DNA of 35,741 nt from Reticulitermes lucifugus (GCA_026260175.1 JAKCWW010000857.1:8981-44721), one strand, 5' to 3'. Shown: positions 1-12,478, counted from the stretch's first letter. Made by a program: numbers and translations. The notes: generated by a model not told the origin, from the letters alone.

Positions 1-648
1 TTTATGTGCATTAGTTGGTGTTTATTGAACATATCTTAATTGAAAATGCACGGTAAATACAATGTTAAGTTCAATGAATCTACGAATTTCTCTCTCACCA
101 TCTTTTAAGTACCTCCCAGGTTCAAATGTTGTGCAGCTATTGTGACAGACTGATTCTCCTCAGTTTCACCAGGCAAATTCTTCCTTCCAGTTCTTTCTAA
201 TTCATTATCGTCATACTATTCAAAGCTAGTATTAACCTTGACAGCTGAAGTTGCCACTAAGTAACTTACAATCAATAATCAACTACAAATTTATGTTTGC
301 CCAATATCAACTACTTGCAAAAGCTTTTGATGCCAGCATACCATAATGAGCATCTTATATTCTACTGAGTAACAAGATGAGCTGACGTAAGAGATGTTAC
401 AAAAGAATGACCACCACAATGATATGAAGATGAATAACCCAAACTACACAGCAATCACAATTTTTTAAGTTTTACTATAACCATAACATAAACAGTTCAT
501 AAGACTGCAATAAACTGACCACCTACCAACTAAGCGCACAGTCCTCTCGTCTCTGTACTACCTTCTAAGATTCTCCTCTATTGCATGACATGCTAACAAG
601 CAAGCAACTTATGTCCATTTAAATTACAAAAACAAGAATTGTTTGAAC
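1..648 (-). other. KARS1: KARS1 intron 3 (partial), no exon seen
   Basis: This AT-rich stretch follows the donor of KARS1 coding exon 3 on the minus strand. I looked for the next expected coding block (the rest of the OB-fold after the VAG motif) and did not find it, so the following exon must lie beyond the left edge. No repeat family is recognisable here. Confidence 0.6.
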
Positions 649-814
649 CTGCAACGCTGACTTCAGCACCACTCAATATTTCTCCATCACTTATATGGTT
701 GTATGTATCTATGAACTCTGCTAGTGAGACTGAGACATGAAACTTGTGTGGATATGGATGTTCATCTGTCTGCTTCAGCTGTGCAACAGCTTGACTGCGC
801 AACCGAAAATACTC
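649..814 (-). CDS. KARS1: Lysyl-tRNA synthetase, coding exon 3 (start of anticodon-binding OB-fold)
   Basis: Lysyl-tRNA synthetase charges tRNA-Lys with lysine in the cytosol; in animals the same gene usually also makes the mitochondrial enzyme. This exon encodes 55 codons plus one base. Seen directly: EYFRLRSQAVAQL, then PYPHKFHV, then LAEFIDTYNH and a terminal EVSVAG, which line up in order with the animal KARS segment (human YYKIRSQAI, PYPHKFHV, DFIQKYSHL, KVAGR). That segment leads into and begins the anticodon-binding OB-fold. The acceptor is a clean tgtgcag just before GAG, and the phase-0 join to exon 2 gives a continuous frame. The donor, G followed by gttcaa, is weak but falls exactly after VAG, where the family continues with R. 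The next exon is outside the window. The identity is secure; the donor base is slightly less so. Confidence 0.95.
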
Positions 815-1122
815 CTGCACAGAACAAAAAAGAGACAATTACAACCATTCTTTAGGTTTGTGACACAACACATTTGGTTTGTAAGTTTAATTTTATTACT
901 AGATAAAAATTCCATTATAAACATGTTCTTCTTATGTATATATTATATAATATGACATGTCTGACAGTCATCATTAATCAGTATTATTTTTACTTCCATA
1001 ATGAGGGAGATGTACTTTGTCACAGTCGTCTTACATACACTGTTCTGAAAGCTATGAGAATAAATTCATTTTATTTTATGAAAGTATCTGTCAAAACAAA
1101 CATGTTGTATTGTGTAATACAT

Positions 1123-1163
1123 TGTGTGTGTGTGTGAGTGAGAGAGAGAGAGACAGACAGACA
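1123..1163. repeat. Compound (TG)n-(AG)n-(ACAG)n microsatellite
   Basis: Alternating TG runs into AG dinucleotides and then ACAG units. It is a simple-sequence tract inside KARS1 intron 2. Confidence 0.9.
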
Positions 1164-2424
1164 TTCATATAACTAGAGCATTCCATTTTGGTGTACATCA
1201 TCTTCATATGAACTTGCAAACACATTGCAGATACCTGACAAATACCACACGGTATCTGAACTTATTTCAAAACAATCTCTAATTGTACAAGGGATGTGAC
1301 TATTGTGATGATGAATTTACATCAGTATTAGTGTGTATATATTTGGTTTCTTTTCCTAATGCTTTTACAGATTCTGATATGCTGACAGTAACAGAATTAA
1401 CACTCTGACATAAAAAAAATGTGAGGAAACTACCTCACTGAAATGTGTAACACGTAAGTGTTCAAAATGTTCAAAAGTAATACACAGCTAATTCTGAAGT
1501 TGGGGTCTTTACAAAAAATGAAGAAGCAGATGTCAACAAGCTGGCTACAGAATTGACATCCAAGTTTAGATTCAGTACCCTGTCCATAATGGCTCTGGCA
1601 TCTAGCCAACCTTCTATTAAATGACAACCAGGTGGCTATCTTCCTGTGGATAATGTGGTTGAACTGTCAAGATAACCACTCACCTTCTGGTCATTCAATG
1701 TCAAATCAACAAAGTAAAATACAAAATTCAACCTGCCCATCAAATTTTTAATTAAACATGGTGTGGTACCATGCTTCATACAGGTGAGTTACCAAGCCAA
1801 TAGTTAAATGTGTATGTGATATAGTTTCTGATTTACTGATATTGGAAATTCTAACAAATGCAATTTTATGGTATGACTAAACACTTTCAAATTACTATAA
1901 CCAAGTCCCTAAACTAATGTATGAAGCTCAAACACTCTCACTTGAAAGGGGAATAAATTACCTTTCCAATGAACTGTTACACTGTTTAGAGAGGAAAAAG
2001 TCATCTGAGAAGACATTTGACCTTGAATTTCTCAAAACAAAATCCTTAAGATTTTCTAATAAAATACACTTCTATACACTATTAAACACCTACATGAGGT
2101 GGAAAGACATATGTCACCAAGAAGGATCATGCAAGTGAATAGAGCTGATTTTCACTTCTTCAGTGATTTCATTTGTGGACAGTACATGACCTAACCACCA
2201 AAGCCATCATAAATGCAAGTCATGACCCCTCAAATTTCCTTCAAGTGAAGTATCATTTCCTTTGTGGTGATACAGTGTTGTACAAATTCAGATGAGAAAG
2301 AATAACACTTTGTGTAAAGCACATTTCTTTTCCCATGCAGGTAGGTATGGATCCTGTGCGTGGCCATTAGATATAATTTACTCTTGCAAAGTCATCAAAT
2401 AACAGCTTCCCTGCCACTTTGTAA

Positions 2425-2725
2425 AAGGTAAAGTTCAACCTAGAACAAGACATGAAGGCCCAGAGGGAGAGTAGAGGTATAGCTCTACTCTTTCTTTAAC
2501 CTTGGCACTAGATGGGGTTGGGTGATCAATGCCACACCCCGGCCACTTTACCCCTGGGAAAGACACCTGGTACCCTTCATACAGGAGGGCTGGGTAGGCA
2601 CCAGGGCCTGTGTGAACGGGTGTGGAAAATCTCGCCCCAACCAGGATTCAACCCCTGGACCGTCCAGTCTGTAGCGATTTGCTATACCAACTATGCTATT
2701 CCGGCTCCCTCCTTCAACTTCGTAC
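2425..2725 (-). mobile_element. tRNA-derived SINE, family A copy 1
   Basis: Read on the minus strand, the head near 2720 has an A-box-like tract and a B box GGTTGAATCC (complement of 2644-2653). A central domain follows with CCTGGTGCCTACCCAG and then TTTCCCAGGGGTAAAG leading to GATCACC. The tail contains CTCTACTCTCCCT. Two other copies in the window, near 4590-4885 and 23315-23597, share head, centre and tail in the same order, which defines the family. The exact 3' end is uncertain. Confidence 0.8.
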
Positions 2726-4589
2726 GAAGGCAAATTTATTTTTGCCCTCTCCTTCCACTTTTTAGTAAGGAAAATATATTTTTGCTGTATTTGACCCCAC
2801 CCACACAAACAGCTACTGAGTCATCAGAATCATCACAGTGCAGCCACTGTAAACTCTCTTTCCACCAGCTGTTTTACAGTCAATCACATGGATTCTGTCC
2901 ATATGGAGCAGTAAGAAGAAAAGGCTACTCTTCTTAGATTAGAAATCACATTTAAAATTCACTGTAGTGGAATTATTAAAGCACATACTACATAGATGAA
3001 GCATGACTTGCATACTATTTCAGTGAAACCCTGAAGTTCAGCTTGCATAATAAACAAATAATTGTCCACAAAATTGCATAATACAATAACATCTCCCTCT
3101 TGTACATCACATTTCATATCTTTTAAGAACACTGCCAAGTTACAAGGAATAAGTGCTGTATTGGCACACTTGACTTTCAAATCATTGAGCCAAGTAACTC
3201 TGTGGATTTTTCAGTTTCTAGAATGGACCAGCCTTTCGAATACCGGTCTTAAATCACTTTTCCAAACTCTCTGTAAACAAGTTTTCCTACATGTTCTTCA
3301 AATTAGAAAGCTCACACAGCATTAACCACACTCATCACTCAGCAACTTCAATGAGCAGAACTGGACACCATTACAGCCAAATAGAGTATGTAAGTTACCA
3401 TGATCATGTTTGCCATTTACATCAAGGATTCCACTACAATGAGTTGTTTATACAACCTTATGATAATTATTTCAGGCTGTTTCAAGCATGTCACAACTTC
3501 AGGCCATCTAACATTTCTAAAAAGAGGAATGTGGCAGTGTCACACAGCCTCCAAAGCTCCAAAGACAGGCCAGTTATCCAGTATAAAAACAGGACAAACT
3601 TTTTACATCTAACTTTCCAAACCACGAATTACACAGCTGAAGTAAAATGGAAGTCCTTCCCAATTCTCATGGAGACAGTGCATATGGCAGAGGGCTTGGT
3701 GGCACTGTAAAATGGCTTGTAACAAGAGCCAGTAAGAATTACCTGTAATCAATCATAACTCCTCCGAACCTCTTTGACTGGGCACAGTTCAATACAGAAA
3801 ATATAAATTTTACATTTTTACCAGCTGTTGAGTACACAAAAGAAAGTTTTTGAATTATGTTAACAGTTATTCTTATTAGAGGCACACAACAGAATCACAC
3901 TTTTGTGCCTGTGAAAAAAGGCATGCAGTACACACTATCTTATTCTTTTCCTTGTGAATTTGTACAACATTGTGTACCTGCACACAAGGAAATGAGGCTA
4001 CTTGGAAAATATTCAATGGTTTGTGATGTGTGTTTAGGCTGTTTTTTAGTAGTTGTCCACAAATGAAACCAGTGAAGAAATAAAAGTCAGCTTTCATCAC
4101 CACGTGGTCCTTTGACATCATACTTGTATATATTGTAAAAATCTATAGTCATCTACAGGTTTTGCAGATTCAGCAACAGCAGTGTTAACATGGACGAATC
4201 TGAAGACAACAGATGCACTTAAATTTGACTAAAGCTTAAAACATGTCAGCTATATACAAATTCCAACAAACTGCTTAGTCAACAAAATAATATGGTCATA
4301 CCATGAGAAGTCATCACAGCTGGATAGGCAGGAAGGAGGAACTTCACACTAAGCCGTATCCTGAAAACATCAGTCCACTTACCTGCACTACACGGGAACA
4401 AATACATTGTATATGTGAGACAGGAACAGTGTTCAGTAACAGTGTAGTGCACATGTGTGTAGTTACACTCCCATTCCACCTACACACATTCCACACCTAC
4501 TCATATTGTGCCCACAGTACATCCCCAGATACATCAGTACTAATAAAGTACAATCTAACTCTAAGAACTTGATATACTATAAAATGTAA

Positions 4590-4885
4590 AAAAGTAAAAC
4601 ATAAAGTTTTCCCTGTCCATACCATGAAGGCATATAGGGAGAGTAGAGGTATAGCTGTGCTTATAGTTAACTTTGGCACTAGATGTAGATGAGTGGTCAA
4701 CATCATGGCCTGGCTGCTTTACCCTTGGGAAAGAAACCCAGTACCCGCTGAACAGGAGGTTGGGTGGGCCCTAGTGCCAATCTGGATGATTTGGAGAAAA
4801 GAAAAATTACTTGTCCCTGCTGGGATATGAACACCAGCCTGTCCAGCCCAAGCCCAGTCACTAGACCAACTATGTTATCCTACAA
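4590..4885 (-). mobile_element. tRNA-derived SINE, family A copy 2 (diverged)
   Basis: Same architecture and orientation as the copy at 2425-2725: the tail complement gggagagtagaggtatagc at 4640-4658, a central TTTCCCAAGGGTAAAG block, and a degraded tRNA-like head near 4880. The B box has decayed, so this copy looks older. Confidence 0.75.
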
Positions 4886-5089
4886 CAAATAAAGTGAGAT
4901 TGCCTCAAATCTCACTACATGCATAGCTGTATGATTTCATACCAACTGATCCCATGGCAGTCCAAACTTGAAGTTAGGATTTCTGTTAACCCTTTAATGA
5001 CGTTGGGGTTCAATTTCCCACTACTGCCCAGGACAGAGAGGTTCTAAATTTATAGTTCCCTTAAATGCATTCACAACTGTACAGTGCAC

Positions 5090-6886
5090 TGATGCTGACA
5101 GCATGCAACGAATTAAAGGTCTGTACAGTTGCACTGCCCCTCCAATGGTATCTCCACCTTGCCATAGCAAAGGGGCTTGAGAGTTCCAGTAGCCCTGAGA
5201 GGTATGTGGTGGTAACACTGCTATCAGCAGGGTCTCCCAAGATGGACAGATCAAGAAGGTAGGAACCAGACAAAGAGAGAGATGCCTGGGAGAAGATAAC
5301 TCAAATACATGTTCCTCTGAGGCCTGAAGCAGTAACATCTGTAGTGATGTGAAACACAGAGAAAATTATGCTCAAGATGGTTCATGATCGTATAGCAACA
5401 GGGGTGACCATAGTAGTTTGAATGGCTGCTGTACTGAGATATGGACAGCAAATGGAAAAACTACCACACTATTGCTTTTCTTGGGTAGTTCTTTCCAAAA
5501 ACAGAGACAAATGTGAGATGCTTCCTCTGGAGACAAAACAAACCAGAGGTAAACTACTCCCCCATTCAGATCTCTAGTGGGGAGTGTTTCTAGAGGAAAT
5601 ACCACACAGTAGAGTTACAACAAGAAGGACTACAAACAGAAGCAGAAGGAACATCACACCTATAAGACTGGAAAGTGGAATGTAAGGACCTTGAATCAAG
5701 GAGGAAAACTGGAAAATTTGAAAAAGTAGATGCAGAAGAATGCACTGTCTGTTCTAGGTGATAGTGAAGTGTGGTGGAATGGGACAAGGTGAAATAAGAA
5801 GTGGCGATTATACGGTGTATTATTCCGGTGGTGAAAGGCTGAAAGAGGCACAGCAACAGTGATGCACAAAAGTATAGTGAGAAGTGTTCTTAAGAAGATT
5901 GTGTGTAATGACAGGATCATTGCTCTTAAGTTAAAGGCAGAACCAGTAAGTATTTTGTTAGTGCAAGTGTACATGCCAACATCAGAGTATGAAGATGACA
6001 GCATGGAAAAATTATACGATATAATTGAAGAAATTCTTGAAAAGGATGCAAAAGGTGTGACAAACACCATCATAATGGGAGACTGGAACAGTGTAGTTGG
6101 AGATCAAACATATCAAAACATTGTTGGACCACAGGGACTGGGAAGGAGGAACCAGAGAGGTCAAGTGCTCATCTACTTTTTTGAAAGGAATGAACTTGTC
6201 ATCACCAACACATGGTTTAAGAACACCTGGAAAGCAACAGGAGATCGAAGTCGACACCAGTTGGAGTAAATACTTGTTAAGCAACGATTCAGAAACAGTA
6301 TGAAGGATGTGCAGACAATGCCTGGAGCTGATATGGACTCTGACCACAACTTACTGGTTGCAAAGATCTGCACTACATTGAAGAAAATCATGGAAGTTCC
6401 AAGAGGGAAAACCAAGATGGGATCTGGAGAAGTTATATGCTCAACAACAGGAAGTGCAAGATATGCTAGAAGAAAAACTTGGTGCAATCAAATGTGAAAA
6501 TAGGAATTTGGAAATGCAGTGGAAAAATATCAAAAAATGTGTCTTAGAAACTATGAGTGATTTGGTTGGGGAAGTCAACAGGAAAGCAAGAAAGCTATGG
6601 ACTGTCCAGGAAATGATCAATAAAATGGATGGATGAATGAAGGAAGTGGAAGAATGTCAACAACGAAGAAGGAAGGATGAACTACAGAACACTGAAGAAC
6701 AAATTTAAAAAAGCCACAGACAAGACCAAGACGGAGTATCTTGGGAGCATATGTGACGAGATCATGGAATTTCCAAGAACAGGACATTATGATTTAATGT
6801 ACATGAAGATGAAGGAACTTGAGTGAAAAGAAAACCGTGTGATTCAAAACACTGGTATTGAAGGCTCTAAAGGGAATATAACACAG
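5090..6886 (+). mobile_element. RTE-like LINE, 5' part with broken apurinic-type endonuclease
   Basis: This is the 5' half of a non-LTR retrotransposon lying antisense in KARS1 intron 2. Pieces of an endonuclease/exonuclease/phosphatase (APE-like) domain appear in order over several frames: WNVRTLN near 5676, SEVWW near 5763, VQVYMPT near 5961, GDWNSVVG near 6078 and a DSDHNLL catalytic end near 6337. The linker follows (KLGAIKCENRN, then IKKCVLETMSDLV), reaching IQNTGIE by about 6865. These are the hallmarks of the RTE-type endonuclease that nicks target DNA. Frameshifts and stops (for example after RSRHQLE near 6269) make it dead. The longest surviving frame is 5859-6269. The stretch 5090-5660 looks like its 5' leader, but that start is uncertain. 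The sequence stops being LINE-like at about 6886, where a Tigger remnant begins. Confidence 0.88.
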
Positions 6887-7972
6887 GTAAGACTCAGTTT
6901 ACGCTGGGGTTAGGTTCCTGAGATTTCTGGCATAAAATGAAGCGGCATAAATTGAAGCAAAATTATAATGGGAACATATGTAAATACACTTTCAGTAATC
7001 AACACAAAATACTTGAAAAAAGTTTTATTTTATGAAATTTACATACTGAAAATTGTATAATGTTTAAGATAATAATGTTTAAGAAAAAGAAAGAAAATTT
7101 ACTGCTTTAAAAACAATAGAATAGATGTCTGGTTGGTTTTCTTCTTTCCTGATAATAAGTTACAGTATGGCTGTAGAACTGTCTCAATTCCTCTCTTAAC
7201 GGTTGAGCTCCGCTCCCAGTTGTTGTTACAGAAGATCTCACATCCCTTATTAATAACAGCAATAGCCTTTTGTATTGATTTCACTGTTAGTGTCCTAACC
7301 GGCATTGCAGAGTCAGCTTCACTTTCCTCTGTGTCTTCTTTGGACAGTTGTTCAGCTAGCTCTTCTAAATCTTCCGTTGAAAGCTCATCACCATGACTCT
7401 CAAGGAGCTCATTTATGTCACCAACTTCTACATCATCTAGTCCCATTTCCTTTGCTATCTCTGTCACATTCTCTGTTATTGACACAAGGGTGTCATGCTC
7501 TTGCAAATCCGGAATGCAGTCAGGCCAAAGCTTACGCCAGACACCATTCATACATGATTTTGACACTTCACTCCATGCCGCTGAAATGTTGGAGATCTCT
7601 TTCATGATGTCGTATGACTTCCAGTAGTCTCTCAATGTGACATTATTGGACATTTGAATAGCCCCAGATATTCCCTTGAGCGTTGTCCGTAAGTAATAAG
7701 CCTTGAAGGTGGATATTGCTCCTTGATCCATGGGTTGTAAAAGTGAGGTTGTGTAGGAGGGAAAAAGAAGGCACTCGTTAAAGGGGCTGGAGAGTAGGAG
7801 TGGCCATCAAGGGTGGGAGTAGGACCAATCAGACTTAACCTTTAGGCATCCTGTTCTCTAGACACCAGTGCATGTTTGTCAGTTTACTTGCAGTTCTTAG
7901 TCCATGGTTAATGTAATTTGCTTTTTCTCGTCACATTTTATATTCCATTTTTCGTTTAGTTATTTACATTTT
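6887..7972 (-). mobile_element. Tigger/pogo DNA transposon remnant
   Basis: The block between the two LINE pieces contains a Tigger-type transposase C terminus on the minus strand. A possible terminus starts near 6895 (cagtttacgctggggttagg). I found no matching inverted copy on the 7740-7972 side, so the other end is lost or degraded. About 7800-7972 is unassigned. Confidence 0.7.
7099..7790 (-). pseudogene. Tigger/pogo transposase, C-terminal part
   Basis: On the minus strand the frame reads YTTSLLQPMDQGAISTFKAYYLR-like sequence. SLLQP-DQG-I-FK-YYLR is the conserved end of the DDE domain in Tigger/pogo transposases. It is followed by CMNGVWRKLWPD and an acidic tail, EDLEELAEQLSKED, then a terminal TSILLFLK resembling the usual TS-L--FF ending. 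The 210-residue stretch from 7731 down to the stop at 7099 is still open, so this piece is fairly young or lightly damaged. The DNA-binding domain and the first catalytic residues are absent upstream of about 7790, so no active enzyme can be made. Its function would have been cut-and-paste transposition at TA sites. Confidence 0.85.
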
Positions 7973-8560
7973 AGGCAACCAGCCCCAATGAAAATTATGA
8001 TAGATGAAAAGCAATTGGAGAATGTGGAATATTTCAATTATTCAGGCAGCATTATAACAAATGATGCAAGGTGTACACGTGAAATCAAATCCAGAATTGT
8101 CATGTCAAAAGCAGCATTCAGCAAAATGAAGGCTCTTTTCACCAGCAAATTGGACTTAAATTTAAGGATGAAACTAGTAAAGTGCTACATTTGGAGCATA
8201 GCTTTGTATGGTGCTGGAGAAAGATGGAGAAGATCGGTTGGACAAATCGTGTGAGAAATGAAGGAGTATTACAAGGAGTCAAGGCAGAAAGAAATATCCT
8301 ACAAACAATAAAAAGAAGGAAGGCATACTGGATTGGTCACATCTTGCGAAGGAACTGCCTTTAAAACACGTTACTGAAGGAAAGCTAGAGGGATGGATAG
8401 AAGTGACAGGAAGATGAGGAAGAAGACATAAGCAGCTACTGGATGACCTTAAAGAAAAAATAAGATATTGGAAATTGCAAGAGGAAGCACTAGATCACAC
8501 TCTGTGGGGAATTGCTTTGGAAAAGGCTACTGTTCTACAGACTACAGAATGAATGAACAG
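7973..8560 (+). mobile_element. RTE-like LINE, 3' part (end of reverse transcriptase ORF)
   Basis: The LINE resumes with KIMIDEKQLENVEYFNYSGS, then ITNDARCTREIKSRI, LFTSKLDLNLRMKLVKCYIW, a damaged WCWRKMEKIGW, VKAERNILQTIKRRKAYWIG and HILRRNCL, then KQLLDDLKEK, ending near a TTE stop. This is the segment after the reverse-transcriptase palm in RTE-like elements. A small deletion removes the YGAETWTL-type stretch near 8215, and there are frameshifts after 8364. The whole catalytic palm (several hundred codons) that should lie between this piece and the one ending at 6886 is missing. Confidence 0.88.
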
Positions 8561-9345
8561 TCACTGAGGCCAGCATTGAAAGGTTAAAGCATATGTGTGC
8601 AGAAAAAAAATTTGTAAAAAGAGCTGGATAGCACTTTGTGAAATTCAAGGTTAAAGGTTGAACTAGATGACCTTGGAAGGGTTCCCCCCCTCCCTGTAAA
8701 TTTTACTGAATTCCCTTCAAATTATACTAATTTGAACTGCACATCTTACTTAGACACCAAGCCATAGCAGGATCTGTTTTCTGGGATGTGATGCTGTGTT
8801 GCTCGGCAAGTGGTTCCTGACACATTGACTCAACATGTCACCTTCATCTTCAAAAGTTCAAGATCCCTCCTTCAAAACATTGGGAATGACAAAGCACCAA
8901 GTCCCAAAAGACTGCAATTCTCAATTAGACCATTGGAAAAACCTCAAGCCTTGCAGAGTTACAGCAATTTAAAATCATAAAGTCATACCATAAAATCACA
9001 TTTTTTACACCTTCAAATAACACCAAGTCACAAACTATTACACCTACAGGTCCACAAATTGGCATGGTTGAATAGCACCAAATTTAATTAAAATCTAGAG
9101 GGTCAGGTTGTGGCCTCTGACAATTTGATATAGCATAACCCTCCAACATGGAATGTTCCACTTACATTCCATATGCCTCCATCACATGGCTCTCTGGTAT
9201 AACAACTTTACTTTTCCCTTACCTCTACAATAAATATATTTTATGAATGAGTCTTTGGGTCTCAACATTGCTACATGTTCCCAAAATGGATAACCATGTT
9301 GAGGCTGCTATGCCATATACTGTAACATGGTGGGGCTTGACTCAC

Positions 9346-9481
9346 ATTCGGGCTGACATCATCTTCTTTAATAACAGGGGTGGTATCATTCTTCTTGGTG
9401 CTCTTTGAGTCCTGTTCTGTCTTCTCTTTTTCTGCTTTCTCCTTCGCTTTCTGCTCCTGTTTCAAGCGCCGTTTCAACTCA
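9346..9481 (-). CDS. KARS1: Lysyl-tRNA synthetase, coding exon 2 (lysine-rich N-terminal helix)
   Basis: This exon holds one base plus 45 codons: ELKRRLKQEQKAKEKAEKEK, then a Ser/Thr/Asp-rich linker ending EDDVSPN. ELKRRLK is the signature of the eukaryote-specific N-terminal extension of LysRS (human NELKRRLKAEKK), an amphipathic basic helix that adds general tRNA affinity. The acceptor is ttgtgttgcag with exon phase 2, so the AA of exon 1 plus T makes Asn. The donor is a consensus GTGAGT immediately after PN, and the phase-0 join to exon 3 gives VSPN-EYFRLRS, parallel to the human DPNQYYKIRS. In animals this is the exon at which the cytosolic and mitochondrial forms become identical, so any alternative leader would splice here. 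Confidence 0.95.
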
Positions 9482-12478
9482 CTGCAACACAAATACAATC
9501 AATAAACACAGCAGCTGAAGTTCACACATGACATCACATTTACCATAGTCAGGTTTAAACACACCTATGATTCAGCCATGAATTGGATCCACAGAGGTGA
9601 CGACTTAAAGCAAGGCCGCCTTGGAAATTTGGACCCATTTCCCAGAAAGTTTTCCTAATTTCCCTCACGCATATCTGGCCAAACACCAACATGCTGTCTT
9701 CATCTCAAATTTTTCTATCTGTAATGACATTTGCAATTGTGTATGTGCAACATCCGTTTATGTACATTTCACCCTACAACTCCATCACCATATTCAAAAG
9801 TTGCTTCTTGACACATCATCAATTCCTTACAACCTACATCATAACAAACATTTACTGTATGTACATATACAAAATCGTTGATTTGTTAACACAAAATCTT
9901 GAATGCACATATGTCTTTATATGCTGCACAGAATTTCATTAGCCATACTGAAGGTCCAAATAGTCAGTTTCTCCCTCAGCCATGGATACAGGTAGAATCA
10001 CTGAAAATGACAGTCACCTTCATGACAAAAAATTTAAAATGGATGTATATAAATGTAACAGTTTCCCGCTTATGCTCTTAAATTAACAACAGGGGCTTCG
10101 AATTCCAATACATTCTTTTAAAAAGAGATATAAGTATAATGGTTTCATTTGGTTTTGAAACACATGAATACCTAATAAATCAAAGATTCAAAATAATGAA
10201 TGAATGAAAAAGGTCCAATAACCTTGTAACTGTGACAGAATCTTTAAAGGAGTATTTCCTGACTCATATGTAATACAATGGTTTTCTTTTGTAGCAACAG
10301 ATCAATATCTAATACAAGGCATGAAAAATTTTTCCTTAGACTAGGAGCCAGCCCAAAAATTTAGAGCCAGATAATTTTTTGCCATCAGGTTATGTGAGTG
10401 ATCCACGTGGACTGGTCTGCATCTTCTAGTCAGCACACATTCCAAACTTTGAACATAAATGCCTGCTACACTAAGATTTTGTTGTTCAGATTGCTCACTG
10501 CCACAGACAAGACGTTCGGTGCAAAATCACTGTTGAGCTGGGATGTTCATAACTAAAAACAACTAAAATAACCAAAAATAATTACTCTGGAAAGTAATAG
10601 GCAAAGAACATTTCTAGGCACCAGGCAATCTGGCACTTGTGCTGTGCTGCACCCTGATCTAACATATGAGATTTCTAAGGTGGAAACTTGTCTAAGATTA
10701 GTCCTATATTGTTTTATCCTCATAAAAAGTAGGGCAGTAGATGATATCAAGTGGATGTCTGTTACAGATATTACTGCTGCATTAAAAAGCTGTTCCATGA
10801 AATATAACATTTCCCTTTTGCTTCCAAATATTCACTTCACTTAGTTGAATGTCTTCTACCGGTAGGTGTACTGGGGCTACCAAATATACAACTCTACTAT
10901 TCTCTTTTGTTGCAAAACATAATACTTTTCATGAAGTTTTACCTCCAAATTGTACATGACAACAAAATAAGTTGAGTACGACAAGCACTAAAACTTGGTA
11001 GTATCAGGACCCCAGTCATGTGCAACAACTTACTGCAACCCAACACACAAAAATACTATGTCACACATGTAATGTTTTCAACTATGAAGTGACCCCCCTT
11101 TCCAAAAAGACAACCAACTTTTTAAGTGGGCTGCATTTGAAAAATATTGTGACAGTCGGCAAAACATGTTGCTACAGTTCACAATTCTGACAGCAAATAA
11201 CAGTCCTTACAGTGGAAGCTTCCTTATTCACTACAGTCCAAATAGTTACATTCATACAGCCTGGCCCAAAAAACAGACAGTAACTCAATTTTAATGATGG
11301 GATTCACCTTACACTTTACATTCCGGAAGGTGCTATGATGGCTGGAGAAGTCTATGCTAAAATATGTTATACAAATCTGAAGAAAGTGACTACAGCGAGC
11401 AATTGGAATTGCTTCATTCATCATGAAGTCCTGGCATACAAATCCCAAAGTGTGCACAAATCAGTACAAACACCTTTCAAAACTCTATAGCCTTATGCTC
11501 TGTCAACATGCAATTTCCATTCCCTTCCAAAGCTGGGAAGGGATCTGGAGGCTTTTCTCTTTTCTTTGGTTGATAAAATCGGCATTGCTACAACAATACT
11601 TTCGAATGTATCAACTGGAGGCTAACTGGTTGAAATGTGTACAAATCACAGGAAAATACCTCAAGGAGACAAAGTGCCACAAGACAACAACATTGGCGAA
11701 TACAACAATATGGCAGGGGAACTGACCAAACTAAATCAACAGTGTATGCAAACGACTTCTTCTATTCAACTGAACTCCACAAACAGTTCTCATATTTCTC
11801 ACTGGCCTATTACAGGGTAAAAAGAAAGCAATGGAAATAAATTACCACCTTGTTCAGACCACTGTGAATTTGATCTGAATCACACAAATACTTATTATAA
11901 GTCAGCTGTACAAGTTAGAATAAAACGCTACTCTTCTAAAGGTCCAAGTACATAACTTCATGTATTACTCTTCCACAGTAAGCTTTTCTATCAAGTAATG
12001 TCTTGAGCATTATGATGAAATATCTTTTCTTTATTTTGGAAATAAGACTCCTGTACTTTAATATGCAAGCCTTCACCATAGCATTTTTTATTATTCAATT
12101 TACTGGTATATGCTTATTTATACTTGCATGTCTATAGCAGTATGATGAAATATCTTTTCTTTATTCTGGAAATAAGACTTCTGTACTTTAAATAATATGC
12201 AAGCCTTCACCATAGCATTTTTTATTATTCAATTTACTGGTATATGCTTATTTATACTTGCAACTCTATTTAAATGTTATGTTTTGCTAAATCAATTTCC
12301 ACGTGTATATAGCTATCTGAATTGTATTTGGTGTCAAGGTTAAGTCAACAAGGATAGCGTAAGTCTCCGTAAAACATTAAAACCAAACACATGCAATGAC
12401 CATGAAAATCCAAACGTTGCACTCCATGCAAAAATTTTACAATGCTGGACATTAAAGATGTACTATACTGTCACTTAC
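9482..12478 (-). other. KARS1: KARS1 intron 1 (3.0 kb)
   Basis: This intron runs from the consensus GTAAGT donor at 12478-12473 to the acceptor at 9483-9482. Apart from a two-copy tandem duplication at 12011-12262 it holds no repeat or coding sequence I recognise. Confidence 0.85.
12011..12262. repeat. Two-copy tandem duplication, period 130 bp
   Basis: The sequence from tatgatgaaatatcttttct to cttatttatacttgca occurs at 12011-12128 and again at 12141-12262. The second copy differs by two substitutions and a 4-bp insertion (aata). It lies within KARS1 intron 1. Confidence 0.95.

Larger units (their letters stand above)
815..9345 (-). other. KARS1: KARS1 intron 2 (8.5 kb), swollen by transposons
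   Basis: This intron is bounded by a GTGAGT donor at 9345-9340 and an acceptor AG at 816-815 on the minus strand. It contains two SINE copies, an RTE-like LINE on the opposite strand, and a Tigger remnant, listed separately. The remaining stretches (about 815-2420 apart from a microsatellite, 2726-4589, 4886-5090 and 8561-9345) show no coding or repeat structure I can support. Confidence 0.85.

Noticed and set aside
2512..2937. 141-codon open frame (MGLGDQCHTPATLP...)
   Set aside because: It runs across the SINE copy in the opposite sense to its promoter. The similarity to other frames in the window is due to the SINE, not a protein.
8680..8700. Homopolymer C/G runs (also 15444-15454 and 27288-27298) as functional elements
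   Set aside because: They are ordinary mononucleotide tracts and prone to sequencing error.
11020..11070. Another phase-2 donor in KARS1 intron 1 preceded by an ATG (MCDIVFLCVGLH)
   Set aside because: It would join exon 2 in frame, but the peptide has an acidic residue and no arginine or lysine, unlike a mitochondrial leader, and there is no other support.
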